A stretch of DNA of 64,000 nucleotides from Nitrospinaceae bacterium (GTDB lineage: Bacteria; Nitrospinota; Nitrospinia; Nitrospinales; JACRGP01), in assembly GCA_029261555.1 (NCBI GenBank), contig JAJDBB010000039.1:1-64000 (forward strand). The letters run 5' to 3'. Position numbers and translations under genes: made by a program. The notes under the pieces are model-generated. The model saw nothing but the letters and a program-made list of their open reading frames with translations. It did not search any database and was not told the DNA's origin. Position 1 is the first letter of the stretch. Each line of letters starts with the position of its first letter. Shown piece after piece: positions 29,251 through 37,893 of this stretch.

Positions 29251-31041
29251 ATGAAACCAGTTCAGATATTTGCGCGAGCGCTTTTGACGTTTCTACTTAC
29301 ATTTTTGCTGGCCGGCGTTGCGATTGCCCAAACGGCGCCTTCCCTGTTCATGAATCCCTCGGTTCAAACGGACGCTTCGGGCGTCCATGGCCCTGAAGTG
29401 ACGCGTTCGCGGCCCGTGGATATCAATTTTAATCTGTTGACGCAAGCGGACCCGGCGTCCGGCGCCGTGCCTCTGAACCTGAACCTCTTCGACGACGCGT
29501 CGCTCACAACTCAGATCGATGGGATGAAATCCAAGCCGTCCGGCGCCCGCATTTACACCGGCTCTGTTGAGGGCGGGGGTCCGTTCAGCCAGGCGACTAT
29601 CGTGGTGAACGGCGACACCGTGGCGGGAGATATTTTTGACGGTCACAATCTTTATCAAATCCGCAGTCGAGGGAACGGTTTGCACGAGGTTCGCGAAATC
29701 GACTCGTCACAATTTCCACCGGACAGCGATCCCATCCCGGTTTACTCCCCCCCGACGCAAGGAGACGCACCGGTCGCTAACGCGGACGACGGTTCGGTCA
29801 TCGACGTGCTGGTGGTCTACAGCGACGACGCAAGAGTTCAGGCGGGCGGCACGACCGCCATGGAAACCGAGATCGATCTGGCCGAAACATTAACCAATAC
29901 TTCTTATACCAACAGCGGCGTCGACCATACGATCAACATAGTTGGCAAAACGGAAGTGGCTTATAACGAAACGGGATTCTCCTTCACCCAGGCGTTGAAC
30001 GACGTGACGGGAACTAGCGCCACGCAGGATTTAAGCGCGGTGCGAACGCAACGCGATACGCTGGGCGCCGACCTGGTGGTGTTTCTCGTGAAGGGAGACG
30101 GGAGTTTTTGCGGGCTGGCCTGGTTGATGACCACCGTTTCTTCCACCTTCGAGACCAACGGTTTTTCCGTCACGGCGGAAGGGAGTTGCGCTACGACCAA
30201 CTTCACTTTCGGGCACGAAATCGGGCATAACAGCGGAGCGCGGCACGACCGGACCGCCGACCCGACGGACAACTCTCCGTTTACTTTCAATCATGGGCAC
30301 ATCCTTTCCGGCAACAGCTTTCGCACGATCATGGCGTTGTCGACCGGGACGCGCATTCAGTTCTGGTCCAATCCGGCCGTCAGTTCCTCCGGCATTCCAA
30401 CCGGTATCGCCGAGGGCAACGCCCTTGCCGCCGACAATCAAAAAACGCTGGATCAAACCGCGCTTACGATATCCAATTTTCGCGCCTCCGTTTCAAGCGT
30501 TTCCAATACGGCGATACCGAGCAACCTGTTTACCCGATCCAAAAAACATCGGGTGGTTTCCCCATATTGGCAGGCGGATTTAGGCATCTACACTTTCATC
30601 GCCATTTCCCATCCATCGCTTTCCGGGATGAACTCCCAGATCGGCGTTTCCGTCAATCCGGTGTTGGACGACGTTTCCGCCATCTACGGAACCCCGGCGG
30701 AATTCACCATCCTTTCGGGAGAAACCAAGAGGTTATTCATCACGGGAGCGAATAATACCGTCGCCTCTCTTACCGGCATCACGGGAGCCAGCCTCATCAC
30801 CGGCACCGATACTATCGGTAACCAGGGGCAGTTGATTGTCAACCCGGTGGCCAGCAACCCGGAGAAGTTTTTGGGAATCGCAAGTTCCGCCAGTCGGGGG
30901 TTTCCGGATATCACCGCGCTTTCCTTCTGGGGAGCGGTGGTCATCCCCACAAGCTCCACGGGGTTCGCCATGGAATTTATCGGCGATATGCAGGATTCGC
31001 GCGCGTTTCAACAAGCGGGAAATTTTAGCGGCGTGAATTGA
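29251..31041 (+). CDS. Secreted reprolysin-like zinc metalloprotease with C-terminal SPYWQ/FAMEFIGD domain
   Basis: Signal peptide; FGHEIGHNSGARHD (HExxHxxGxxHD) zinc motif; C-terminal ~165 aa matches the proteins at 56406 and 57105. Start trimmed from 29170 to ATG 29251. Confidence 0.88.
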   Translation: MKPVQIFARALLTFLLTFLLAGVAIAQTAPSLFMNPSVQTDASGVHGPEVTRSRPVDINFNLLTQADPASGAVPLNLNLFDDASLTTQIDGMKSKPSGARIYTGSVEGGGPFSQATIVVNGDTVAGDIFDGHNLYQIRSRGNGLHEVREIDSSQFPPDSDPIPVYSPPTQGDAPVANADDGSVIDVLVVYSDDARVQAGGTTAMETEIDLAETLTNTSYTNSGVDHTINIVGKTEVAYNETGFSFTQALNDVTGTSATQDLSAVRTQRDTLGADLVVFLVKGDGSFCGLAWLMTTVSSTFETNGFSVTAEGSCATTNFTFGHEIGHNSGARHDRTADPTDNSPFTFNHGHILSGNSFRTIMALSTGTRIQFWSNPAVSSSGIPTGIAEGNALAADNQKTLDQTALTISNFRASVSSVSNTAIPSNLFTRSKKHRVVSPYWQADLGIYTFIAISHPSLSGMNSQIGVSVNPVLDDVSAIYGTPAEFTILSGETKRLFITGANNTVASLTGITGASLITGTDTIGNQGQLIVNPVASNPEKFLGIASSASRGFPDITALSFWGAVVIPTSSTGFAMEFIGDMQDSRAFQQAGNFSGVN

Positions 31042-31094
31042 CTGGTCAACCCGTCAATGCGGTCGGCATTTCATTAAATAGAAAGTAGGCGGAA

Positions 31095-31889
31095 ATGGCG
31101 GGACCACAATCGGGAGTTTTTGACCTGTCCCATAAACACATTACGCTTTTAGCGCTGGAGGTTCCGGAAGCGGGCCTGAGCGCGGGGAGCGTGAGCAAGG
31201 CGGCGGCGGTGATCCCCGCATTGACCGCCGGATTGGGAAAGGATCGCCCGGAATGGAATCCGGTTTCTTTCGTCGCGTTCCGCCCCTTGTTCTGGAGCTT
31301 TGCCTGGCAGGGCGGACAGCCCAGCGGCTTGCACCCGGCGCGTAAGTTATTCGGCGCCGTCGAAGCGGCGGAGCTGGAAGGCGATATGTTGATCTGCCTG
31401 GCCTCGGAATCCCCGGAATGCAACGACGCTTTGGAACAACTTGTTCTTGAGAAACTAGGCCGGGCGGTAGACATTCTGGAAAATTTTAAATTTCCTCCCT
31501 CCCCGGACGCCCGTTCATTAAGCGAACCCACCCGCAATACCCTGATTGGCAAGGATGACCCGGAATTTGAAAACGGAGCGCTGGCGGTCACGCGACATTT
31601 TTTCCGGCCAGGAGCGGCGTCTTCCACGCCGGTTTTTTCGAACCCCGAACAATTGGGCGAGGGTTATTGTTTCTCCTGCGAAAATGACGAGGATTGTTTC
31701 CAAATCGTAATGAGCAAGGACGCAGTGAGTTTTTCAGGCTTGGCCGATCCGGAGGACGTCGAGGGCGTGGAAATAAAGTCTAAAGGATATTATTTTATTC
31801 CATCGCTTGATGTTTTACTGGGTTTGCGACTGGGCGGCATCCGCATGGGCACCCTGTCCCCCACCCACCCTTATAAAGATCCAGCGTGA
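31095..31889 (+). CDS. DyP-type peroxidase-like protein (degenerate; apparently lacks catalytic motifs)
   Basis: N-term QSGVFDLSHKHITLLAL, central GDMLICLASESPECND...LSEPTRNTLIGKDDPEFENGALAVTRHF and C-term KGYYFIPSLDVLLGL line up with recalled YfeX/DyP segments, but GxxDG is replaced by LSEPTRN. Confidence 0.5.
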   Translation: MAGPQSGVFDLSHKHITLLALEVPEAGLSAGSVSKAAAVIPALTAGLGKDRPEWNPVSFVAFRPLFWSFAWQGGQPSGLHPARKLFGAVEAAELEGDMLICLASESPECNDALEQLVLEKLGRAVDILENFKFPPSPDARSLSEPTRNTLIGKDDPEFENGALAVTRHFFRPGAASSTPVFSNPEQLGEGYCFSCENDEDCFQIVMSKDAVSFSGLADPEDVEGVEIKSKGYYFIPSLDVLLGLRLGGIRMGTLSPTHPYKDPA

Positions 31890-31995
31890 CGCTGCCACTC
31901 GCCGTGGGGGCAGGGTCTGAGATGCAAGCTCACCGCAGTTTGTAGCGTTACCCAAACAAATTACACTTATATGCCTCCGGGGGCTACCCCGGCCA
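31881..31995. repeat. Interspersed composite intergenic repeat (copy B)
   Basis: CCAGCGTGACGCTGCCACTCGCCGTGGGGGCAG...GATGCAAGCTCACC...GCGTTACCCAAACAAATTACAC...GCCTCCGGGGGCTACCCCGGCC; shares modules with 21956, 48058, 49445, 53991. Confidence 0.75.
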
Positions 31996-32635
31996 TCTCC
32001 CAGGAGAAGCGGCCAATCAGGTCGCTTTCAAGAGTGATCTTGTTTCCGGAAACTAATGGGCCAACACCGGCGGGCGTTCCGGTATAGATGAGGTCGCCAG
32101 GCATGAGCCGCCAGCGTAGGCTCAAAAAACGGATCAAGGTTTTAATGGGAAAGATCATATCCTTCGTATTGCCTTCCTGGCGAAGGCGTCCGTTCACAAA
32201 GCATTTAAACGAAATATTTTCCAGGTCGATGGAATCGTCGAAGGGTATGAATTGCCCGATTGGAGCGCTTTGGTCGAAGGCCTTCGCCAACTCCCAGGGA
32301 AGTCCCTTGGCCTTGAGTTGTTTTTGGACGTCGCGCAGGGTGAGGTCCAGCCCCAAGCTGATTCCGGCTATATACGAGGACGCGGCGGCTTCGTCAATGG
32401 CGGCGCCTTCCTTGCCGATCAAGACGACTGCCTCGGCTTCGTGTTGCAAATCTTCCCCGTAAGGCGGACGGCGCAAGGTTTGTCCTTTGCGCGCCAGGCA
32501 GGCAACGGGTTTCATGAACACCACCGGCTCGGCGGGCGTTTCGTTTTCCAGTTCGCGGACGTGCTCGCGATAGTTGCGCCCGATGCAAAATATCCGGCGT
32601 GGCTCGATCACGCGTTTACCCACCTGAAACGGCAA
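31967..32635 (-). CDS. Fumarylacetoacetate hydrolase family protein
   Basis: RIFCIGRNYREHVRELENETPAEPVVFMKP, DLTLRDVQ, GDLIYTGTPAGVGPL. Confidence 0.93.
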   Translation of the reverse strand: MPFQVGKRVIEPRRIFCIGRNYREHVRELENETPAEPVVFMKPVACLARKGQTLRRPPYGEDLQHEAEAVVLIGKEGAAIDEAAASSYIAGISLGLDLTLRDVQKQLKAKGLPWELAKAFDQSAPIGQFIPFDDSIDLENISFKCFVNGRLRQEGNTKDMIFPIKTLIRFLSLRWRLMPGDLIYTGTPAGVGPLVSGNKITLESDLIGRFSWEMAGVAPGGI

Positions 32636-32658
32636 TGTCGTTGAAATGAATATGGGCG

Positions 32659-33168
32659 TCAGCCTTCTTGCGGTTGCAACTCATCGTCCACAGGCGTTTG
32701 CGCGACATGGTTGATGTAGTTGGTGATTGTTTTGAGTCCGATCAACGTGATGATTTCGTAAAGCCTGGCCCGGTCTATCCCCTGACTTTCGAAGGTCTTT
32801 AAGTCGTCTTCGCTCAACCAGCCCTGTTTGTCGAACACTATTCGCGCCGCTTCGACGGCGGGTTGAACGTCCTTGTTGGCAGGGGTCAAACCCTCGCCCA
32901 CCGCCTTGAGATCGCATGCTTCCAGCCCCATCATGGAGCCGCCCGCCGTGTGGGCCGCGGAGCAGTAATGGCAATCGTTTTTGGCGGAAACGGCCAACTG
33001 AACGGCCTGCTGTTCCTGCGAACTGAGAACGCCTTCCGCCAGGTATTCCTGGGCCTTCAGGTACAGACCGGCCACTGCGGGATTTTTGGACATTTCCTTG
33101 ATGACATTGGGCACGAAGCCAAATTTCTTTTGAGCGTCCTGAAAAATATCGTTTGTCGCCGTGTTCAT
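32659..33168 (-). CDS. Carboxymuconolactone decarboxylase/AhpD-like family protein
   Basis: AVQLAVSAKNDCHYCSAAHTAGG (CxxC) motif. Confidence 0.88.
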   Translation of the reverse strand: MNTATNDIFQDAQKKFGFVPNVIKEMSKNPAVAGLYLKAQEYLAEGVLSSQEQQAVQLAVSAKNDCHYCSAAHTAGGSMMGLEACDLKAVGEGLTPANKDVQPAVEAARIVFDKQGWLSEDDLKTFESQGIDRARLYEIITLIGLKTITNYINHVAQTPVDDELQPQEG

Positions 33169-33274
33169 AGAGATCCCCCGGTTATTTGGTAAATGAATAT
33201 CAATATAGGTCGGGTAATCTTGGGAAATCTTACAATACTTTTAATATAGAGAAGTTTTTTAGACCTGTAAAAAT

Positions 33275-34117
33275 TTAGTTTTCCGGATCGGGTTGGTTGG
33301 CCGTCGGCCCATCTTGCGAGGGAGAGGCGTAGGGAACTGTCCAGTCGGCGGGCAAATAACTTATCTGAAAATTCTCGTCGATTTTTTCGTTCCGGTATTT
33401 ATTGAGGAAGGAGATCAGGGCGGCGGGGGATTTGGTAGGGTCGGCAAAATCCTTTGCGTAGGTTTTAAAAATTTCCGCCAGACGCACGAATTTTTGTTCC
33501 GCGTCCACCTGCACGTATTTCTCCGAGTTGATGAACCGGGCGGCGGAGTCCTCTAACTGTTGTTCGAGGGTTTCGCCGCGAAACGGCTCGCGGCCCAGTT
33601 GGGGCGAGGATTTTACCAGGTCGCTCAACGCGAAATGGATCCGGGGATCGCCCAGCGGACGGATAATTTTATCCTTAAGTTGGTACAGGGAAAAGTTTTT
33701 CTGTCCGACGCTAAAGCGGTTGTGCTCATAAAACCGCATGTGCTCGGAGTTTTTGGAAAAACCCGCCGGATACCCGACGCGGATAATTCCGTACAGGGCG
33801 AGGGCGTTGTAGGCGTTGATGTAGTAGGCTAGGCGCCACTCGTGGTCGGGAAAAAACGCGGGGTGATTGATTGGCGAGACTTCGGAAATGTAGGCCACAT
33901 AAGCGTAGAGGTCTTCGGGACTTTCTCCCAGCCCGGTAAAGTCAACGGCGCCCTCATCGGTCGTCGCCGTTTTCAGAGCCCGCTTCCAGGCCGGGTCGGC
34001 AAGCGTCTGCGAGACGATGGTCGATTTTACGCCGTCCACCTTTGGAGACGGGACGGGAATCTGGTGATAGCATCCCGTCTGGAGAAAAATCGCAAGTAGA
34101 ATAGAAAGCCGTTTCAT
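33275..34117 (-). CDS. DUF547 domain lipoprotein
   Basis: MKRLSILLAIFLQTGCYHQ lipobox; VDFTGL...RLAYYINAYNALALYGII...DPRIHFALSDLVKSSPQL; track ORF start 34558 rejected because it runs into cheB. Confidence 0.85.
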   Translation of the reverse strand: MKRLSILLAIFLQTGCYHQIPVPSPKVDGVKSTIVSQTLADPAWKRALKTATTDEGAVDFTGLGESPEDLYAYVAYISEVSPINHPAFFPDHEWRLAYYINAYNALALYGIIRVGYPAGFSKNSEHMRFYEHNRFSVGQKNFSLYQLKDKIIRPLGDPRIHFALSDLVKSSPQLGREPFRGETLEQQLEDSAARFINSEKYVQVDAEQKFVRLAEIFKTYAKDFADPTKSPAALISFLNKYRNEKIDENFQISYLPADWTVPYASPSQDGPTANQPDPEN

Positions 34118-34128
34118 TATTCGCAAAC

Positions 34129-35190
34129 TTACAAACGAGAGGAGGGGTTGGTCAATAATTCGATCACGGTGGGCGGGATATCGTCGATGGCGACGAGTTT
34201 TTCGGCGGCCCCGGTATCGTGGGCGATTTTGGGCATCCCAAACACGACGGACGTCTCCTGGTCCTGGGCGATGGTGCGCGCGCCTGCGTTGCGCATGGCC
34301 AGCATGCCCTTGGCTCCGTCGTTGCCCATACCGGTGAGCATGACCCCGACGGCGGCGGCGCCGAAATTTTCCGCTACGGAATTCATCATGAAATCCACCG
34401 AGGGACAATGGCCGGAAACTTTTTCGCCCTTGAGGCAATACACTTGATAGTCGGTGCGGGTTTTGGAAACGGCCAGTTGGCGGCCTCCGGGAGCGATGAG
34501 CGCGACGCCTCGTTTGATGACGTCGCCGGTCCGGGCTTCGCGGACGTCCAGGGCGCAATATTCGTTCAAGCGCTCGGCGAACATTTGCGTGTAGTCTTCC
34601 GGCATGTGAACGACGACGAGGACGCCGGGCATATTGGCGGGCAATCGGAACAGGACGCGGCGAATCGCTTCGGGTCCGCCGGTGGAGGCGCCGATGGCCA
34701 CCACTTTTCTAGAGGCGACGTCCAGGGCGCGCGACGTCTCCAATCTATCTTCGACGGCTTCCTGCTTGTCCTTCCAATGAGACACGTCGGCCAGGGCGGC
34801 GGCTTTTACCTTGTCCGCTATCTCCTCAATGATGGTTCCCATGCCCGTGTCGGAATTCAAATTTCGTTTCGGCACAAAGTCCACGGCGCCCGCTTCCAGG
34901 GCCTCCATGGTGATACTTTTTCCCTTCTCGGTGTAGGAACTGACCATCACGACGGGCAAAGGATGCTGAGGCATGAACCGTTTGAGAAATTCCAAACCGT
35001 TCATCTTCGGCATCTCAATATCCAGCGTCAGCACGTCGGGCTTTAATTCCTTTATTTTCTCGATCGCGGCGAAAGGGTCGCCTGCGCCGCCTACCACCTC
35101 GATTTCCGGATCCTGGGACAAGCCGTCGGTGAGGATGTCGCGAATCAACGGCGAGTCGTCAACGATCAATACCCGAATTTTATCGCTCAT
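34129..35190 (-). CDS. cheB: Chemotaxis response regulator protein-glutamate methylesterase
   Basis: MSDKIRVLIVDDSPLIRDIL receiver, DIEMPKMNGLEFL, IGASTGGPEAIRRVL, HMPEDYTQMFAERL, MLTGMGNDGAKGM; start trimmed from 35430. Confidence 0.95.
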   Translation of the reverse strand: MSDKIRVLIVDDSPLIRDILTDGLSQDPEIEVVGGAGDPFAAIEKIKELKPDVLTLDIEMPKMNGLEFLKRFMPQHPLPVVMVSSYTEKGKSITMEALEAGAVDFVPKRNLNSDTGMGTIIEEIADKVKAAALADVSHWKDKQEAVEDRLETSRALDVASRKVVAIGASTGGPEAIRRVLFRLPANMPGVLVVVHMPEDYTQMFAERLNEYCALDVREARTGDVIKRGVALIAPGGRQLAVSKTRTDYQVYCLKGEKVSGHCPSVDFMMNSVAENFGAAAVGVMLTGMGNDGAKGMLAMRNAGARTIAQDQETSVVFGMPKIAHDTGAAEKLVAIDDIPPTVIELLTNPSSRL

Positions 35191-35635
35191 TGTTTTCCAG
35201 AGACAAGGGCTTCGCGGAGCCGTCGGCGATGGCCAGGACGGCTTGGGATTGCATTTTTCCTTCGTCGATAATGGAGGGATGAATGCGAAAATCCTGAGTG
35301 GAATATTGAGGCGCTTTTTCAAAAAAACCGGGAAGCGGGGCCAGGTATGGCTGGGCTTGGCAGAGCGCTTTGGCGGCCTGTTCTTCCCTCTCGGTCGAGG
35401 TTTGATCGGCGCGCAACCCGGCTTGCCCAATGCGCAATAGTTGACCGGACTTTAATAGCCCCGCAAAATGTTCCTGACTTTGCGCCATCAAATCTCCAAG
35501 CTCTGCAGAAGGCTCCAGAAAATCTTTTTTCATTTCGTCGCGATGACCGTTGATGGATTGCATGAGCCGACTGAAACAGCCGCGAAGTAAACCAATTTTT
35601 TCGAGTAAATCTTCTATTCTTTCTTCAGGACTCAT
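35180..35635 (-). CDS. Hypothetical small helical protein, paralogous to the upstream gene
   Basis: IEDLLEKIGLLR...DFLEPSAELGDLMAQSQEHFAGLLKSGQLL aligns with the 35632-36060 product; overlaps cheB start by 11 bp. Confidence 0.75.
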   Translation of the reverse strand: MSPEERIEDLLEKIGLLRGCFSRLMQSINGHRDEMKKDFLEPSAELGDLMAQSQEHFAGLLKSGQLLRIGQAGLRADQTSTEREEQAAKALCQAQPYLAPLPGFFEKAPQYSTQDFRIHPSIIDEGKMQSQAVLAIADGSAKPLSLENNER

Positions 35636-36060
35636 GTTAATTCCTGGGCGTTCAGGGCGTCCTCGATCAAAAACAGGCCGTCCTCGTAAACCCGCGGCTC
35701 AAAATGTTCGTTGTCAAACTCGAAGCGGGAGAGACTTTCAAAATAAATCCGAACAGTTTTCAATTTCTCTCCGGTCTGGGCCAAGGCCCAATCTTCGATA
35801 CAGGAGCTGAAGAACTCCTCTTCGTCCCGGCTTGTCCGGATGTTTTCCGAGGCGGTGAACAAAATATCGGAAGCTTTTAAAAGTTCGACGAAATTATTTT
35901 GGGTTTCCGCCATGAGACAGGTCAAGGCGCCGGGGACGGGTTGAAAATCATTCCGGTACCCCGCCTGCCGGTCGCAGGCCCATTTGCGGACCACGCTGAT
36001 TCTGGCCCGCAACAAGCCGACGACGCTCAGAAGCTCGTCAATTTTTTTTAGGGAACGCAT
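35632..36060 (-). CDS. Hypothetical small helical protein, paralogous to the downstream gene
   Basis: MRSLKKIDELLSVVGLLR...DFQPVPGALTCLMAETQNNFVELLKASDIL; start trimmed from 36252; 4-bp overlap with next gene. Confidence 0.75.
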   Translation of the reverse strand: MRSLKKIDELLSVVGLLRARISVVRKWACDRQAGYRNDFQPVPGALTCLMAETQNNFVELLKASDILFTASENIRTSRDEEEFFSSCIEDWALAQTGEKLKTVRIYFESLSRFEFDNEHFEPRVYEDGLFLIEDALNAQELT

Positions 36061-36113
36061 GTGGCTCAACCACGAGTTTGGGTCAGGATTTATTAATGAC
36101 GTCCATCCTGCGC

Positions 36114-36890
36114 CTAAAGCAAACCTACTCCCCGGACCGTCGCCGCCATCCGCTCTTTCATCATGAAATCTCTGGAGGCGTCGTCCGCGGTTTTCTGTGT
36201 GGGATAATCGCCAAGGCGAACGATATGCCATTGACGCTTCATCATATCCCACATGGTAAGAATATAAGGGGAATAGCCCCTCTCTTTCAAGGTCCCGGCC
36301 AAACTTTCAGCGTTTTTCTTATCGAGAAAAGCGCCCACTTGAATCGTAAAAGAGGGACGGTCGGGAATTTTTGGAGAGGAGGCGACAGAGTTTTTTGGCG
36401 CGGGCGCAGGCTCCGTCGCTGGATCTTTTTTGGAATCCTCAGCGCCGGGTTTTTCCTTTTCAGGGGAGTCGGCAGCGGGCGGTTCCGCCTGGGCGGTCTC
36501 GGTTTTTTCAGCGGACTTTTCTTTTTCGGGAGAATCCGCGGGCGTTTGGGCTTCAGCGTTTTCGGCCTGTTCTGGAGCCGGTTTTTCCACAGGTTCTGGC
36601 GGTGTTTCTGCGGCGGAATCGGATTTCGGCGCCGGAGATTTTTCAGGCTCCGCCTGTTCGGAAGTCATTTCCGGAACTTTGAGAAGCAGGTCGGGTTCCT
36701 TGATATTTTCCACCGGGAGTGCCGGGTCGATTGTGTTGCTGGCGCGGGCGATTTGGGCGTCTGGCATGTCCGGCGTGGCGCCGGAGCCGACGACCATTCC
36801 GGAAAGAAACAGGAGCGCTCCCAAAACGAAAAAGGCGATCCCCAGAAAAACGATTCTCTTAGTGTTCAAGGTGAGTTTCATGGCTGTCAT
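36114..36890 (-). CDS. SPOR domain protein with N-terminal TM and long E/P/A-rich linker
   Basis: TM helix near the N-terminus; SFTIQVGAFLDKKNAESLAGTLKERGYSPYIL...WHIVRLGDYPTQKTADDASRDF SPOR repeats. Confidence 0.88.
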   Translation of the reverse strand: MTAMKLTLNTKRIVFLGIAFFVLGALLFLSGMVVGSGATPDMPDAQIARASNTIDPALPVENIKEPDLLLKVPEMTSEQAEPEKSPAPKSDSAAETPPEPVEKPAPEQAENAEAQTPADSPEKEKSAEKTETAQAEPPAADSPEKEKPGAEDSKKDPATEPAPAPKNSVASSPKIPDRPSFTIQVGAFLDKKNAESLAGTLKERGYSPYILTMWDMMKRQWHIVRLGDYPTQKTADDASRDFMMKERMAATVRGVGLL

Positions 36891-37034
36891 CCGATATGAT
36901 TTGCGTGATTGCAGATAAGTATAGCAATTTCAATAGGATAAGACAATCAAAAACAGGGCGGCCAAGTTTTAAGAGGGGAGACCTTTTTTAGTCTTTATGG
37001 CTAAGCAGGGTGGGTCAATACGTAAAAATTTTTA

Positions 37035-37535
37035 CTAGGTCAGGTTGCCGAAATCCTGGGGACGGATTTTATCCAGCCAGTCTTTCCACTGCTTGGAATC
37101 CTTGGGGTCGGCTTTGGAGTTGGGGTCTTGCGAGGGGATGTCGAGGCTCTTGGCGGCTTCGATGACTTTTTCTTCGACGAATATCGGGGCCTTCATCCTG
37201 AGGGCCAGGGCGATGGCGTCGCTGGGGCGCGAGTCGATATTCAAAACGTTGCCGGATGAATTGAGCTGGATGACGGCGTAAAAGGTGTTGTCTTTGAGTT
37301 CGTTGACCAGGATATGTTTGACTTCGGCTTTCATGTCCGAAATCAGGTTGCGCATCAAGTCGTGCGTCATGGGACGGGGCGTGGAAATTTTTTCGATCTC
37401 CAGAGCGATGGCGTTGGCTTCAAAAAATCCCACCCAGATGGGCAGGGCGCGTTGTCCCTCGGCGTCTTTTAAAATAATAATCGGCATGTTGGTGAGGGGG
37501 TCCAGCGTAAGTCCCTCGACTTTCATTTCTACCAC
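37035..37535 (-). CDS. Bifunctional nuclease family (DUF151) protein
   Basis: LPIWVGFFEANAIALEIEK, DSRPSDAIALALRMKAPIFVEEKVIEAA. Confidence 0.93.
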   Translation of the reverse strand: MVEMKVEGLTLDPLTNMPIIILKDAEGQRALPIWVGFFEANAIALEIEKISTPRPMTHDLMRNLISDMKAEVKHILVNELKDNTFYAVIQLNSSGNVLNIDSRPSDAIALALRMKAPIFVEEKVIEAAKSLDIPSQDPNSKADPKDSKQWKDWLDKIRPQDFGNLT

Positions 37536-37656
37536 GTTGTTACCTCGAACGAATTACGGTTGAGTCCCGTTATTGCTCTACTTGGGGCTGATTATTAGTA
37601 AATTCAGAATAGTTAAACGCAGGGGGATTGTCAATGCCCTTTCCCGGCGCGCGGGT

Positions 37657-37893
37657 TCAGGGCTTTTTCAGGTTCTGCACGAAATCCCGCAAGCGTTCCT
37701 GCACTGCTTCGGGGATTTCGTCGGCTTTGATAGATTTACGCGAAATCACGGTGGTGGCTTTGTAGGTTTTCAAAAAGGAAATGCAGGGCGGACAGTCGGA
37801 AAAATGTTCTTCCAGGGAGGCGGCGGTTTCCTTGGGCAAGGTTCCTTCGCTGTAATCGTACAAAAGGTCTAGGCATTCTTTGCAACAAATCAT
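37657..37893 (-). CDS. Anti-sigma factor, zinc-finger (zf-HC2) type
   Basis: EEHFSDCPPCISFL (HxxxCxxC); 4-bp overlap with upstream sigma factor. Confidence 0.85.
   Translation of the reverse strand: MICCKECLDLLYDYSEGTLPKETAASLEEHFSDCPPCISFLKTYKATTVISRKSIKADEIPEAVQERLRDFVQNLKKP

Noticed and set aside
34118-34558. N-terminal extension of the DUF547 ORF
   Set aside because: Out-of-frame run through cheB; a clear lipoprotein start (MKRLSILLAIFLQTGC) exists at 34117.
36061-36252. N-terminal extension of the 35632 ORF
   Set aside because: Extends into the SPOR gene; homology to its paralogue starts at MRSLKK (36060).
36078-36899. 273-aa Gly/Phe/Arg-rich ORF antisense to the SPOR gene
   Set aside because: Low complexity arises from the complement of the E/P/A-rich SPOR linker; not an independent gene.
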